Of a stretch of 64,000 bases of DNA, positions 43,141-52,964 are shown piece after piece. Every line of letters begins with the position of its first letter. The first letter of the stretch is position 1. Origin of the DNA: Sphingobacteriales bacterium 46-32. Its GTDB lineage: Bacteria > Bacteroidota > Bacteroidia > Chitinophagales > Chitinophagaceae. The translations under genes and the position numbers were made by a program. The notes under the pieces are model-generated. The model saw nothing but the letters and a program-made list of their open reading frames with translations. It was not told the origin of the DNA and made no database searches. Where the stretch lies: contig MKTY01000020.1 of assembly GCA_001898485.1 (NCBI GenBank), forward strand, positions 1,240,001-1,304,000. The letters run 5' to 3'.

Positions 43141-44019
43141 ATGAAAGCAGCAATCTACAGCAGGGTGATGGAATCTGGCCAGCAGGAAAGCCTGCAGGTT
43201 TTTTTTGATGAGCTGGGTCACAGAAAAATAGCACCAATCATTCATGCAGACTATTATCAGCAGATAAAAGATATCATCCGGCTGCCAGACAGCACGCAGA
43301 CATTTGCGGGTTTCGCAGACCTGAGTCCCGATGTGGAATTTCTCATCAGCCTGGGCGGTGATGGTACCTTGCTGGACACGGTAACACTGGCTCGTGATAA
43401 GCCGATCTACGTGATGGGTATCAACTTTGGCCGTCTCGGTTTTCTGGCCAGCATTGGTAAAGAAGCCGTAAAAGAAGCCGTGCAGTCGCTGGCCAATCGT
43501 TCTTTTCTGGTAGATAAGCGTACGCTGATACATCTGGATGCCGATCTGCCTTTATTCGGCGATGTGCCTTATGCGCTCAATGAGTTAACTATTCATAAGC
43601 GGGATACGGCCAGTATGATTAAGATACATACCTATCTTAATGGCGAATTTCTGAATACTTACTGGGCCGATGGCTTAATAGTGGCTACGCCTACCGGGTC
43701 TACGGGTTACTCTCTCAGTTGTGGCGGGCCAATTGTATTTCCTGAATCGGGCAGCTTTGTCATTACACCTGTGGCCCCGCATAATCTCAATGTACGCCCC
43801 ATTATTGTACCCGACGACAACGTAATTTCTTTTGAGGTAGAGAGCCGTTCGGAACAGATTATCTGTGCCATGGACTCGCGGCGCGAGATTGTGGGGAAAA
43901 ATGTATCACTGGCCGTAAGAAAGGAGAATTTCTCTATTAACCTGCTGCGGCTGAGCGAAAATAATTTTCTGCAAACGCTTCATACCAAGCTCACCTGGGG
44001 ACTGGATAAACGAAATTAA
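43141..44019 (+). CDS. nadK: NAD kinase
   Basis: 292 residues. The active site GGDGT motif is at residues 72-76 (LGGDGTLLD), NFGRLGFLASI follows, then NELTIHKRD, and the YSLSCGGPIVFP glycine-rich region with TPTGSTGYS before it. These are all NadK signatures. It phosphorylates NAD+ to NADP+ in the cytoplasm. It sits in a run of envelope genes, an arrangement common in Bacteroidota where nadK precedes a DUF6089 gene, uppS and bamA. Confidence 0.95.
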   Translation: MKAAIYSRVMESGQQESLQVFFDELGHRKIAPIIHADYYQQIKDIIRLPDSTQTFAGFADLSPDVEFLISLGGDGTLLDTVTLARDKPIYVMGINFGRLGFLASIGKEAVKEAVQSLANRSFLVDKRTLIHLDADLPLFGDVPYALNELTIHKRDTASMIKIHTYLNGEFLNTYWADGLIVATPTGSTGYSLSCGGPIVFPESGSFVITPVAPHNLNVRPIIVPDDNVISFEVESRSEQIICAMDSRREIVGKNVSLAVRKENFSINLLRLSENNFLQTLHTKLTWGLDKRN

Positions 44020-44085
44020 CAGGTCCCGATAAAAGAAAATGCCTATTTTCCCGTTTTAATTACTCAGGATATCTTTTGGACGGTT

Positions 44086-44949
44086 ATGGTAAAAAAGTTT
44101 TCTCTAAGCACCCTGATAATTATCTGTTTACTGGCCACTGGCAACCGTGCTGCTGCACAGGACGCCATTGTACAGGAAGGGGAATTTGGCGTGGGTGTGG
44201 GTGCTGCCCATTATTTTGGTGATTTAAACACCCGAGGTCAACTCAACCGGCCCAAACTGGCGGCCACGGTCTTTTTCCGCAAAAATTTCAGCAATTATGT
44301 GTCGGGCCGAATCGGTGCATCTTTTGCAAGGCTTGGCTACTCAGACGTTTATAATAGCAAAAATGAGTATATGCGTCGCCGCAACCTCAGCTTCAACAGC
44401 AATGTTTGGGAGCTGACCCTGCAGGGCGACTTCAACTTTTTCCGCTTTATGCCGGGCGAACCCGGCTATAATTTTACTCCGTACGTAACATTCGGTGTGG
44501 GTGTATTTAGTTATGATCCGTTTGCCTACCTCAATGGCGAAAAGATCTTTTTGCGCTCACTCGGCACCGAAGGCCAGGGCAGCAGCCTGTACCCCGACCG
44601 CAAACAGTATAGCAGTATGGCTATCAGTTTGCCGCTGGGTGTTGGTATCAAATACTCCTTAAACGAACGGATTAATATTGGTTTTGAGATTCTTCACCGG
44701 TTTACTAATACTGATTATCTGGATGATGTAAGCAAGACTTATGTAGATCCGTCTATTTTCCCCAATAACCCCAGCGATGGTAGTCCGTCTGTGGCCTACC
44801 TGCTCAGCGACCGCTCGTACGAACTGGGTGACCGTATTGGCATACCCGGGCGCCAGCGGGGCAATAGCCGCCAGAAAGATCAGTTTGTGACGGCCATGTT
44901 TCATGTCACCTTCAATCTGCAATCTTACCGCTGTCCTACGGCCAATTGA
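44086..44949 (+). CDS. DUF6089 outer-membrane beta-barrel protein
   Basis: 287 residues with a signal peptide (MVKKFSLSTLIIICLLATGNRAAAQ; cleavage after AAA). The eight-strand-like barrel pattern begins GEFGVGVGAAHYFGDLNTRGQ, the start typical of this Bacteroidota family, and includes ITPYVTFGVGVFSY-like strands and SLPLGVGIKYSLN. The last strand is TAMFHVTFNLQSY. The conserved position between nadK and uppS-bamA suggests a link to outer-membrane assembly; the function is unknown. Confidence 0.85.
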   Translation: MVKKFSLSTLIIICLLATGNRAAAQDAIVQEGEFGVGVGAAHYFGDLNTRGQLNRPKLAATVFFRKNFSNYVSGRIGASFARLGYSDVYNSKNEYMRRRNLSFNSNVWELTLQGDFNFFRFMPGEPGYNFTPYVTFGVGVFSYDPFAYLNGEKIFLRSLGTEGQGSSLYPDRKQYSSMAISLPLGVGIKYSLNERINIGFEILHRFTNTDYLDDVSKTYVDPSIFPNNPSDGSPSVAYLLSDRSYELGDRIGIPGRQRGNSRQKDQFVTAMFHVTFNLQSYRCPTAN

Positions 44950-45041
44950 GCCACTGGCCGATATTTCCGGGGGCAAATCACCGGAATATAGCGAAATAAA
45001 ATACCTTTGCTGCCCTGTAAAAAGGCCCGGAAAAGAAATGT

Positions 45042-45794
45042 ATGTCTTCGCTTCTCGAAAAAATTGATAAGGATCGTCTTCCCCGTCACATTGCCATCAT
45101 TATGGATGGAAATGGGCGTTGGGCCAAAGAACAGGGCCAGGACCGGTTGTATGGTCATTATCATGGCGTTGAAAGCGTGCGCGATATCGTGGAGGGCTGT
45201 GCAGAACTGAAAATAGGGTATCTCACCCTGTATGCATTTTCTACAGAAAACTGGGATCGTCCGGAGTATGAAGTAATAGGGCTGATGGAGCTGCTGGTGA
45301 CCACTATCCGTAAAGAAGTAGAAAGCCTGCATAAGAATAATATAAAGCTGCATGTGATCGGCGACATGAGCATGTTGCCGGAGTATGCACGGCAGGAGCT
45401 GAAGGAAGCGCTGGAGATCACCGCTGGCAATACCGGACTCAATCTTGTGATGGCACTCAGCTACAGTGGCCGCTGGGAACTGCTGAATGCGGTGAAAAAT
45501 ATTGCTTTTGAAGTTCGGGAAGGGAGACTGGCTGTAGAAGCAATTGACCAGGATACCCTGCAGCGGTTTCTATGCACCAGCAATTTCCCCGATCCGGAAC
45601 TGATGATCAGAACCAGTGGTGAATACCGGATCAGCAATTTCCTGTTGTACCAGCTGGCATATGCCGAGCTGTATTTTACACAGGTGCGCTGGCCCGATTT
45701 CCGGAAAGAAAATCTGTATGAAGCCATCCTGGATTACCAGAACCGGGAGCGGCGTTTTGGAAAAACCGGCGACCAGCTGCTCGAAACCAGCTGA
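45042..45794 (+). CDS. uppS: Isoprenyl transferase (undecaprenyl diphosphate synthase)
   Basis: 250 residues. The catalytic motif IIMDGNGRWAKEQG contains Asp22, Gly23, Asn24, Gly25, Arg26 and Trp27. Further signatures: YAFSTENWDRP, LVMALSYSGRWEL and the C-terminal DPELMIRTSGEYRISNFLLYQLAYAE in part, which is diagnostic. It makes the C55 lipid carrier of peptidoglycan and glycan synthesis from IPP and FPP. A TACCTTTG -7 box lies at 45002-45009, about 30 nt before the ATG. It precedes bamA. Confidence 0.95.
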   Translation: MSSLLEKIDKDRLPRHIAIIMDGNGRWAKEQGQDRLYGHYHGVESVRDIVEGCAELKIGYLTLYAFSTENWDRPEYEVIGLMELLVTTIRKEVESLHKNNIKLHVIGDMSMLPEYARQELKEALEITAGNTGLNLVMALSYSGRWELLNAVKNIAFEVREGRLAVEAIDQDTLQRFLCTSNFPDPELMIRTSGEYRISNFLLYQLAYAELYFTQVRWPDFRKENLYEAILDYQNRERRFGKTGDQLLETS

Positions 45795-45990
45795 CCCGTT
45801 TAAATGCCCTGATAGCAGCCACTGGCAACGGTTGCAATAGACAGGGCATCGGCGTGTTTTAACAAACACTTTCGATATTAACCGTTAATTTGCCGCCGCA
45901 CACATTGGGTGTGGCCTTCGTATAATATACAGTAAACAAACTAATTGTGCTCCGCTTTTGCGGGAGGCCGACTGACTTGAACAAATAACC

Positions 45991-48726
45991 ATGCAACTAA
46001 TTTTACGCCGGGCAGGAGCTCTTGTGATTTTGCTGATAGCAGTGGTGATGAACCTGCAGGCACAGGATACTATACCACCTACTACATCAGTGGACCCCGC
46101 ATTGCTGGAATGGGAAACGGCTACAACTCCGCGTGAGTTTATCATCAACGATGTATCTATAACCGGTATCCGCTACCTGGATACTTCTATCGTTTTATCT
46201 ATTTCAGGTCTTCAGGCCGGTGATCGTTTCATGCACCCGGGCAGCGACATTTTTGCAAAAGCTATTAATAACCTGTGGCGTCAGAAATTGTTCTCTGGTG
46301 TGCAGATCTATGTTACCCGTATACAGGGCAACCGGATAAGTGTAGAGATCAGTGTGGAGGAGCGGGCACGCCTGGGTAGTTTCAAATTTATCGGCCCCAA
46401 AAAATCGGAAGCAGAAGAACTGCAGGGCAAGATAGGCCTGGCCAAGGGTACAATTATCACCGAAAACATCCGCCGCAATATCCGCGAGGTGACGGTTAAG
46501 TTTTATCGCGATAAAGGATTTCAGAATGTGCGGGTGCTGATCGATGAAAAAACAGACCCCAACCTGGTCAACTCCAACTCCATTCTCATTTATGTCAATA
46601 AAGGCCGGAAAGTAAAAATTGATGAAATTAACTTTTACGGCAATGAAACCGTTGACGGTCTCAAGCTCAAAAAGCAGCTGAAGGGTACAAAAGAAATGAG
46701 TAAGCTCACGCTGTATCCTTCCCGGTATACTAGCACCTACGGCGAAACACGCCGCATGAGCTTTAATGAATACATGAAAGACTGGGGCTTCCTGTCGCTG
46801 AGCAAAACCAAACAGGTACTCGATCCCTACTTCCGCTTCAAGCTGTTTACTTCTGCCAAATTCAATCCTACCAAGTACGAGGAAGACAAGCAGAAGCTGA
46901 TTCAATACTACAACTCACTCGGCTATCGCGATGCGCAGGTGGTAATGGATACAGTGGTGACAGATACATCCAGCTCACGCCTGTATGTAGATATTAAAGT
47001 GAATGAAGGCCGCAAATATTATTTCGGCAACATAACCTGGAAAGGAAATGCGAAATACAGCGACTCACTGCTTAATGTGGTATTGGGTATCCGCAAGGGC
47101 GATATATATAATGTAGACATCCTGAATAAACGCCTGGGTAAGGAAATGTCGCAGGATGGTGGTGATATCAGCGCCTTCTACCAGGACGATGGATACCTGT
47201 TTTTCCGCGTAGAACCGGTGGAAACGGCGGTATACAATGATACCATCGATTTCGAGATCCGTATTACAGAAGGTCCGCAGGCGCGTATCAAGAATGTAAC
47301 TATTGCGGGCAACGAGCGCACCAAAGATCATGTGATCCGCCGCGAGCTGCGTACCATACCGGGCGATCTGTTTAACCGTTCTGAGCTTATCCGCTCTATA
47401 CGCGAGCTGGGCAACCTGCAATACTTTAACCAGGAGACCATCAACCCTGGTGTGGTTCCCAATGCCGAAGACGGCACCGTAGACATCAACTGGAAGGTGG
47501 AGGAGAAGTCTTCTGACCAGCTGGAGCTTTCGGCCGGCTGGGGTGGCGGTATCGGTCTTACCGGTACACTGGGTGTTACCTTCAACAACTTTTCTATTAA
47601 GAATATCTGGAAAAAATCGGCCTGGGATCCATTGCCTACCGGTGATGGCCAGAAGCTGAGCCTTCGTTTGCAATCAAACGGACGCGCATTCCGCTCTTAT
47701 AACTTCTCTTTTACTGAGCCCTGGCTGGGTGGTAAAAAACGTAATTCACTTACGATCGGATACAACAACAGTAAGTACTCCAATGCATACGATTATCTGA
47801 CTGGTCGTTTTGATAACGCCAAATCAGATACCAACTATCTGAAGGTAAATGGCTTCTCTATTGCACTGGGTAAACAATTGAAGTGGCCCGATGACTATTT
47901 CAGCCTGGTATACTCGCTCAACTTTACGCAGTATAAGCGGATGAACTATGGCATCTTCCAGGGTGTGAGTGCTACAGGTGTATCGAACAACTTCAGCATG
48001 AAGCTGGCGTTGCAGCGTTCATCTGTATTCGATCCTATCTTCCCGCGCAGTGGTTCCAATATGGTAGCCAGTGTGCAGTTTACACCGCCTTATTCATTAT
48101 TTAATCCGGATCTGGTAGACTCGAAAGATCCCTATAAGAATCCTGAATACCATAAATGGCGTTTCAATGCCGAATGGTATGTGCCATTGGGTCGCCCCAT
48201 GGGTGCAGATAAAAACCGTCAGTTTGTGTTGAAACTGGCAGCCAAGTATGGTTTCATGGGCCGTTACAATCACAAACTGGATTACTCGCCATTTGAACGA
48301 TTCCAGGTGGGTGATGCGGGTCTGACTAACAACTTTGGTCTGCTCGGTTACGATATCGTGGCTCACCGCGGCTACCCTGTATACCAGACATCTGACCCTA
48401 CGATCAATCCTGACCAGCAACAGGCCAGCCAGTTCTTTACTATATTTAATAAATATCAGCTTGAGCTGCGCTATCCGCTGGTTACTAACCCGGGTAGTAC
48501 CATTTATGGTCTGGCATTCTTTGAAGCAGCCAATGGATGGTATAACTTTAAAGATTATAACCCCTTCCGTCTGCGTCGCAGTGCTGGTGTGGGTATGCGT
48601 TTCTTCCTGCCCATGTTTGGTCTGCTTGGCTTTGACTATGGTGTAGGCTTCGATCGTATTCAGCCTGGTCAGGGTCTGAAAAATGCATCAAGATTTACCT
48701 TTATGCTGGGCTTTGAACCGGAATAA
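45991..48726 (+). CDS. bamA: Outer membrane protein assembly factor BamA
   Basis: 911 residues with a signal peptide, then five POTRA domains over ~45-480 (EFIINDVSITGIRYLDTS, KVKIDEINFYGNETVDG, YYFGNITWKGNAKYSD, RIKNVTIAGNERTKDHV mark their starts) and an Omp85 barrel (~500-911) ending FTFMLGFEPE. It folds and inserts outer-membrane proteins. The order uppS, bamA, ompH/skp, ompH/skp is the classic arrangement. The 196-nt gap upstream contains an ATGCCCTG/CAGGGCAT hairpin (45804-45852) that may end uppS transcripts. Confidence 0.95.
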   Translation: MQLILRRAGALVILLIAVVMNLQAQDTIPPTTSVDPALLEWETATTPREFIINDVSITGIRYLDTSIVLSISGLQAGDRFMHPGSDIFAKAINNLWRQKLFSGVQIYVTRIQGNRISVEISVEERARLGSFKFIGPKKSEAEELQGKIGLAKGTIITENIRRNIREVTVKFYRDKGFQNVRVLIDEKTDPNLVNSNSILIYVNKGRKVKIDEINFYGNETVDGLKLKKQLKGTKEMSKLTLYPSRYTSTYGETRRMSFNEYMKDWGFLSLSKTKQVLDPYFRFKLFTSAKFNPTKYEEDKQKLIQYYNSLGYRDAQVVMDTVVTDTSSSRLYVDIKVNEGRKYYFGNITWKGNAKYSDSLLNVVLGIRKGDIYNVDILNKRLGKEMSQDGGDISAFYQDDGYLFFRVEPVETAVYNDTIDFEIRITEGPQARIKNVTIAGNERTKDHVIRRELRTIPGDLFNRSELIRSIRELGNLQYFNQETINPGVVPNAEDGTVDINWKVEEKSSDQLELSAGWGGGIGLTGTLGVTFNNFSIKNIWKKSAWDPLPTGDGQKLSLRLQSNGRAFRSYNFSFTEPWLGGKKRNSLTIGYNNSKYSNAYDYLTGRFDNAKSDTNYLKVNGFSIALGKQLKWPDDYFSLVYSLNFTQYKRMNYGIFQGVSATGVSNNFSMKLALQRSSVFDPIFPRSGSNMVASVQFTPPYSLFNPDLVDSKDPYKNPEYHKWRFNAEWYVPLGRPMGADKNRQFVLKLAAKYGFMGRYNHKLDYSPFERFQVGDAGLTNNFGLLGYDIVAHRGYPVYQTSDPTINPDQQQASQFFTIFNKYQLELRYPLVTNPGSTIYGLAFFEAANGWYNFKDYNPFRLRRSAGVGMRFFLPMFGLLGFDYGVGFDRIQPGQGLKNASRFTFMLGFEPE

Positions 48727-48756
48727 TAGTTGATTGCGCCACAAAAAACTCCTTAT

Positions 48757-49272
48757 ATGAAGAAGATTCTTTTACTGACCCTGGTATCTGTACTGCTGGC
48801 CGGCAGTACAATGGCTCAGAAATATGCCATTATCGATACCCGTTATATTCTGGATAAAATGCCCGAATACAAAACGGCTCAAAAACAGCTGGATGATATT
48901 GCTGCCGACTGGCAAAAAGATATCGATACCCGCCAGGCTGCCCTCGATAAAATGTATAAGGACTACGATGCAGAAGAGGTGATGCTGAGTGAGGATTTGA
49001 AGAAAAAACGTCAGGATCAGCTTTTCTTAAAAGAAAAAGAAGTGCGCGATCTGCAACGTCAACGATTTGGTTTCGAAGGAGATCTGTTCAAAAAAAGACA
49101 GGAACTCATCAAGCCCGTACAGGACCGCGTATACAACGCCGTACAGAAAATTGCCACCCAGCGGGGCTACGATTTTGTGCTCGATAAAAGTGAGGGAATT
49201 ACCATTATATTTGCCGACCCCAAACTGGACAAAAGTGAGGATGTGTTGCGCGAACTGGGAATCCGTAACTAA
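48757..49272 (+). CDS. OmpH/Skp family periplasmic chaperone
   Basis: 171 residues from ATG 48757 (signal peptide MKKILLLTLVSVLLAGSTMA). The Skp/OmpH pattern is KYAIIDTRYILDKMPEYKTA at the mature start, a charged ~75-residue coiled-coil arm (QKQLDDIAADWQKDIDTRQA ... LQRQRFGFEGDLFKKRQEL), and a C-terminal strand-rich end (YDFVLDKSEGITIIF). It binds unfolded outer-membrane proteins on the way to BamA. It lies 30 nt after bamA; a second copy follows. Confidence 0.92.
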   Translation: MKKILLLTLVSVLLAGSTMAQKYAIIDTRYILDKMPEYKTAQKQLDDIAADWQKDIDTRQAALDKMYKDYDAEEVMLSEDLKKKRQDQLFLKEKEVRDLQRQRFGFEGDLFKKRQELIKPVQDRVYNAVQKIATQRGYDFVLDKSEGITIIFADPKLDKSEDVLRELGIRN

Positions 49273-49391
49273 GACTGGTTCAGCAGGGGCAAATGTTAAA
49301 GAAAACAGAACAAGCAACTAATCCCAGACAAAACGACTCTTATATTCAAAAATTGACAAAACCTCTCCGGAGGGACAAAAGACAGCAACTC

Positions 49392-49919
49392 ATGAAAAAA
49401 TTGAAAGTATTAGTAGTAGCGGCTTTCCTGGTTATGGCAGCTAATGAATCAATGGCCCAGGTAAAAATCGCTTATCTCAGCCTGGATCAGGTAGTAGGTC
49501 TGATGCCTGGTACTGCCAAAATTGATTCTCTGCTCGGACGCTATGATATGGACTCTATTCAACCTGAGTACAATACCCTGGTGACCAACTATAAATTTAA
49601 GGACAGCCTGTATCGTGATACCGTACGTACTCCCAAAGCAGTGCGCGATGAGATCGCAAAAGAGCTGGCTAACTATATTTATCAGATTCAGAACTGGGAT
49701 CAGATTCGTGAGCAGGTGCTGCAAGCCAAACAACAGGAATACCTGGCCCCTATCTACAAAGAAGTAATGGATGCTGTAAGAGCCGTATCAAAAGAAAAGG
49801 GATACAGCCATGTGTTGAGCCGCGAATCGCTAATTGTAATGCCTGACGCTGATAATATAACACAGGCGGTTATGACTAAGTTGAAACTAAAAGCACCAAC
49901 GGCACCCGGTCGACCCTGA
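49392..49919 (+). CDS. OmpH/Skp family periplasmic chaperone, second copy
   Basis: 175 residues from ATG 49392 (signal MKKLKVLVVAAFLVMAANESMA), preceded by GGAGGG-containing sequence ~20 nt upstream. The start of the mature part KIAYLSLDQVVGLMPGTAKID and the end EKGYSHVLSRESLIVMPDADN match OmpH/Skp. It differs from the first copy by a shorter coiled-coil arm with Tyr/Asp-rich sequence, a diverged duplicate with perhaps a different client set. A strong terminator follows, ending the bamA operon. Confidence 0.9.
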   Translation: MKKLKVLVVAAFLVMAANESMAQVKIAYLSLDQVVGLMPGTAKIDSLLGRYDMDSIQPEYNTLVTNYKFKDSLYRDTVRTPKAVRDEIAKELANYIYQIQNWDQIREQVLQAKQQEYLAPIYKEVMDAVRAVSKEKGYSHVLSRESLIVMPDADNITQAVMTKLKLKAPTAPGRP

Positions 49920-49943
49920 TAATAACTCGTTTAAATAAATGAA

Positions 49944-49977
49944 AATAAGCCCTGGCATTTGCCGGGGCTTATTTTTT
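49944..49977 (+). terminator. Terminator of the bamA-skp operon
   Basis: AATAAGCCCTGGC pairs with GCCGGGGCTTATT (one G-T pair), followed by TTTTTT. Confidence 0.88.
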
Positions 49978-50041
49978 ACCGTCATCAGGGTATATACCGC
50001 CATCAGTCAGCAGAGTATCTTGGCTGCAAAATTGAACCGCT

Positions 50042-51877
50042 ATGAAACCCCTATTTTCGTTGCTGCTGATAATGCTGTTACCTCTGCTGGCTGTATGCCA
50101 GATTGATGCGGCCAATAAATGTTATGATGAGAAAAATTATGAATGTGCCGTCAATAATTATAAGGCGGCTATAGCAGCACGCAGCTACAATGAAAAGGAC
50201 TTTGCCACTATTAAATTCAGGATTGGTTTTGGGTATTCCAAACTGGAGCGTTTTGGCGAAGCCGTGGCTCCTCTTATAGAAGCGATCACATCGAAACCCG
50301 ACCTGAAGGCAGCTTACTGGGAACTGGCTTACTGCTATTATTCGCTGAAAGAGTATACCAAATCGGCCGACTACTACAGTAAGGCCGCAGAGTATTATAA
50401 GTCAGATACCGCTTCATTAAAGCGGATACAGTACTGGCGGGGCCGGGCATTGAGTCAGGCTAAAAATTTCAAAGAGGCAATTACCGCATATAAGGCAGCA
50501 ATAGCCATCGACAGCACACAGAGCGACTATTATGCCTCGCTGGGTGATGCCAACTATAACCAGGCATTGTATATAGATGCCTGTACCGCATACGAAAAAA
50601 GTGTAGCTCTTGGCAGCAGCAGCAAATCAGCCATGGCGGCGCGTAATTACTGGCTGGGGCAGAGCTATAATAATTTATACAAACGCCCGGAGGCATTAAA
50701 GGCCTATCAGCAGTCATTGGAGTTTGACCCCGCTTATAAATGGTCGCACTGGGGTATTGCCGGTGTTTATTATAACCAGGCAAAATGGAAAGATGCCGTT
50801 GGTAAGTATACACAAACGCTCACCTATTTCAATGACGATACGGCTTCTCAGAAGAGTATTTACTACTGGCGAGCCCGCTGCTATTTTGATCTGAAGGATT
50901 ATGCTAAAGCTTCTGCCGACCTTGATCAGGCATTGAAGATTGACCCTGCTTACGGTTCGGCCTACTGGGAGAAGGGATTAATTGCCCGTACGCAAAAAAA
51001 ATTCAAAGAAGCCATACCGTTTTATACCAGGGCAATTGAATTAACTGGCGGGCAGGCAACCTCGCTGAGCGACCTGCATTATGCACGAGGTCTTTGTTAT
51101 CTGTCACTGAAAGACAGTACAAAAGCAGAAAAGGATTTCGAACAGGCAGTTGGTTTTGACGAGTTCAATATCGAAGCCAATATAGAGTTGGGACATCTTG
51201 CATTTGCCCGTAAGGATTACAATGCAGCCAGACTGTACTTTGAGTATAATGCCGATGAACTTTTCATAGGGGACTCAACAGAGTTTTCGCGCATCTATTT
51301 TCATAAAGGTCTGGCCAATTATATGAGCGGTGATAACTATTTCTATACTGCCAAAGAAGATTTCCTGACCAGTATTGGCTACGACTCAACCAATAGGGAA
51401 GCCCATCGCTGGCTTGGTGATGCATATTACCGGCAGCAGTATTATGCACTGGCCGAAAAAGAAATGAATAAATGTGTGGTGCTGTATAAGAACGTTAAAG
51501 ACAGTTTGGCCAACATCTATCTTTACCGGGGTATGGCACGCTATCAGCAAAAAAAATATAAGGAAGCCCTGGCAGATTATGAGCAGGCAGATAAACTGGC
51601 TCCGTTTAAACAGGCAGACCAGGTAAAGCTGATGGGGCAAATGGCGTTTGAGATAAAAGACTATAATAAGGCGATAAACCTTTTTACCCGGCTGGGTACC
51701 TTCTATAAACCTGCTCAAAAAGACGGACTGGTCTTTGTGCATTTTGCCCGTGGGCGTTGCTATCAGGAGTTGAAGAAGAAAAAGGAGGCTGTGGATGATT
51801 TGAAGAAAGCACTGGAGTTTAGTCCCGGAAATGCCGAGGTTACTACCTGGTTGCGAAAGGCGGAAGCGCTGGATTAG
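50042..51877 (+). CDS. Tetratricopeptide repeat protein, secreted
   Basis: 611 residues with a signal peptide (MKPLFSLLLIMLLPLLAVCQ). About ten TPR units of ~34-40 residues run from ~25 to ~600, each with the W/L-G-Y-A-F-A-P pattern (AAYWELAYCYYSLKEYTKSADYY; GSAYWEKGLIARTQKKFKEAIPFY in part). There is no catalytic domain, so it is probably a periplasmic scaffold. It is an independent transcription unit between the bamA operon and murI. Confidence 0.88.
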   Translation: MKPLFSLLLIMLLPLLAVCQIDAANKCYDEKNYECAVNNYKAAIAARSYNEKDFATIKFRIGFGYSKLERFGEAVAPLIEAITSKPDLKAAYWELAYCYYSLKEYTKSADYYSKAAEYYKSDTASLKRIQYWRGRALSQAKNFKEAITAYKAAIAIDSTQSDYYASLGDANYNQALYIDACTAYEKSVALGSSSKSAMAARNYWLGQSYNNLYKRPEALKAYQQSLEFDPAYKWSHWGIAGVYYNQAKWKDAVGKYTQTLTYFNDDTASQKSIYYWRARCYFDLKDYAKASADLDQALKIDPAYGSAYWEKGLIARTQKKFKEAIPFYTRAIELTGGQATSLSDLHYARGLCYLSLKDSTKAEKDFEQAVGFDEFNIEANIELGHLAFARKDYNAARLYFEYNADELFIGDSTEFSRIYFHKGLANYMSGDNYFYTAKEDFLTSIGYDSTNREAHRWLGDAYYRQQYYALAEKEMNKCVVLYKNVKDSLANIYLYRGMARYQQKKYKEALADYEQADKLAPFKQADQVKLMGQMAFEIKDYNKAINLFTRLGTFYKPAQKDGLVFVHFARGRCYQELKKKKEAVDDLKKALEFSPGNAEVTTWLRKAEALD

Positions 51878-51907
51878 CTCTTCTGGACCTGATTAGACCG
51901 GGCGGCT

Positions 51908-51915
51908 TACATTTG
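51908..51915 (+). promoter_or_regulatory. Bacteroidota -7 box (TACATTTG), 4 nt before the murI ATG
   Basis: A perfect TAnnTTTG ending 4 nt before ATG 51920, the same spacing as at 9648 and 61367. It suggests a leaderless murI transcript. Confidence 0.45.
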
Positions 51916-51919
51916 CAGT

Positions 51920-52747
51920 ATGTCTGCAAAAAGTCCCATTGGTGTATTTGACTCCGGCTATGGCGGTCTTACCGTTTTAAAAGAGATTGTGGCCAGGCTG
52001 CCGCAGTATGATTATCTGTACCTCGGCGATAATGCCCGTGCCCCCTATGGTAATCGTTCGTTTGAAACGGTATACCAGTATACCCTGCAATGCGTGGAAT
52101 GGTTTTTTGAACAGGGTTGCAGCCTGGTAATCCTGGCCTGCAATACCGCCTCGGCCAAGGCACTGCGCACCATTCAGCAAAAAGATTTGCCCCGGCTGGC
52201 GCCTCATAAGCGCGTGCTGGGAGTAATACGTCCCACTACAGAGGTGATTGGCAATTACTCAGAATCAAGACAGGTAGGCATACTGGCCACGGTGGGTACG
52301 GTGGCCTCACTTTCCTATCCTGTAGAGATCGGTAAGTTTTTTCCCGATATAAAAGTATACCAGGAGGCATGTCCAATGTGGGTGCCGCTGATTGAAAACA
52401 ATGAGCAGGACAGCCATGGTGCGGACTATTTTGTAAAGAAAAATCTGCATCAGTTGCTGGAAAAGGGGCCACTGATCGATGTGGCCTTACTGGCCTGCAC
52501 ACATTATCCTTTGATGAAAGAAAAGATCAGGGAACACCTGCCGGTGCCGGTAAAATTGCTTTCGCAGGGTGAGATAGTAGCCACCAGCCTGGCCGATTAT
52601 CTGCAGCGGCATCCGGAAATAGAACAGGCCTGCAGCCGCGAAGGCAAAAGGCATTTTTATACCACTGATTCGACCGAAGATTTTGATAATCATGCCACCC
52701 GCTTTTTTGGCGAAGCCGTACAATCCTCGCACCTGGATTTGAGCTAA
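51920..52747 (+). CDS. murI: Glutamate racemase
   Basis: 275 residues. The two catalytic cysteines are Cys74 (ILACNTASAKAL) and Cys193 (LLACTHYPL); Asp11-Ser12 are in VFDSGYGGLTVL. These define the Asp/Glu racemase fold that makes D-glutamate for peptidoglycan. It may be transcribed from the -7 box directly in front of its ATG. The next gene, rpmH, has its own promoter. Confidence 0.95.
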   Translation: MSAKSPIGVFDSGYGGLTVLKEIVARLPQYDYLYLGDNARAPYGNRSFETVYQYTLQCVEWFFEQGCSLVILACNTASAKALRTIQQKDLPRLAPHKRVLGVIRPTTEVIGNYSESRQVGILATVGTVASLSYPVEIGKFFPDIKVYQEACPMWVPLIENNEQDSHGADYFVKKNLHQLLEKGPLIDVALLACTHYPLMKEKIREHLPVPVKLLSQGEIVATSLADYLQRHPEIEQACSREGKRHFYTTDSTEDFDNHATRFFGEAVQSSHLDLS

Positions 52748-52827
52748 ACTTACACTGATAATCAGAATCTTACAAGGGAGCTATAAAAATAATCGGCATT
52801 TCATATGTAGTTGTGAGCGGCAAGTAT

Positions 52828-52835
52828 TACCTTTG
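52828..52835 (+). promoter_or_regulatory. Bacteroidota -7 box (TACCTTTG) upstream of rpmH
   Basis: A perfect TAnnTTTG, 129 nt before the rpmH ATG, implying a long leader. A TTG lies 14 nt upstream, shorter than the usual spacing. Confidence 0.4.
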
Positions 52836-52964
52836 CCGTCCTTTCACAAACCGGTGGGTGTGGTGACCCGCGGGTGCGAAATGAAACCAGGCTCCGTTCT
52901 CCCGGGCCAAATTTTCAACAACTGCAGGCAGAATCTGCAGACAAAAGTGAAAAAGTAAAAGATT

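Noticed and set aside
46204-46905. 233-codon minus-strand open frame within bamA
   Set aside because: Opposite to POTRA-coding sequence with strong motifs; no domain or promoter of its own.
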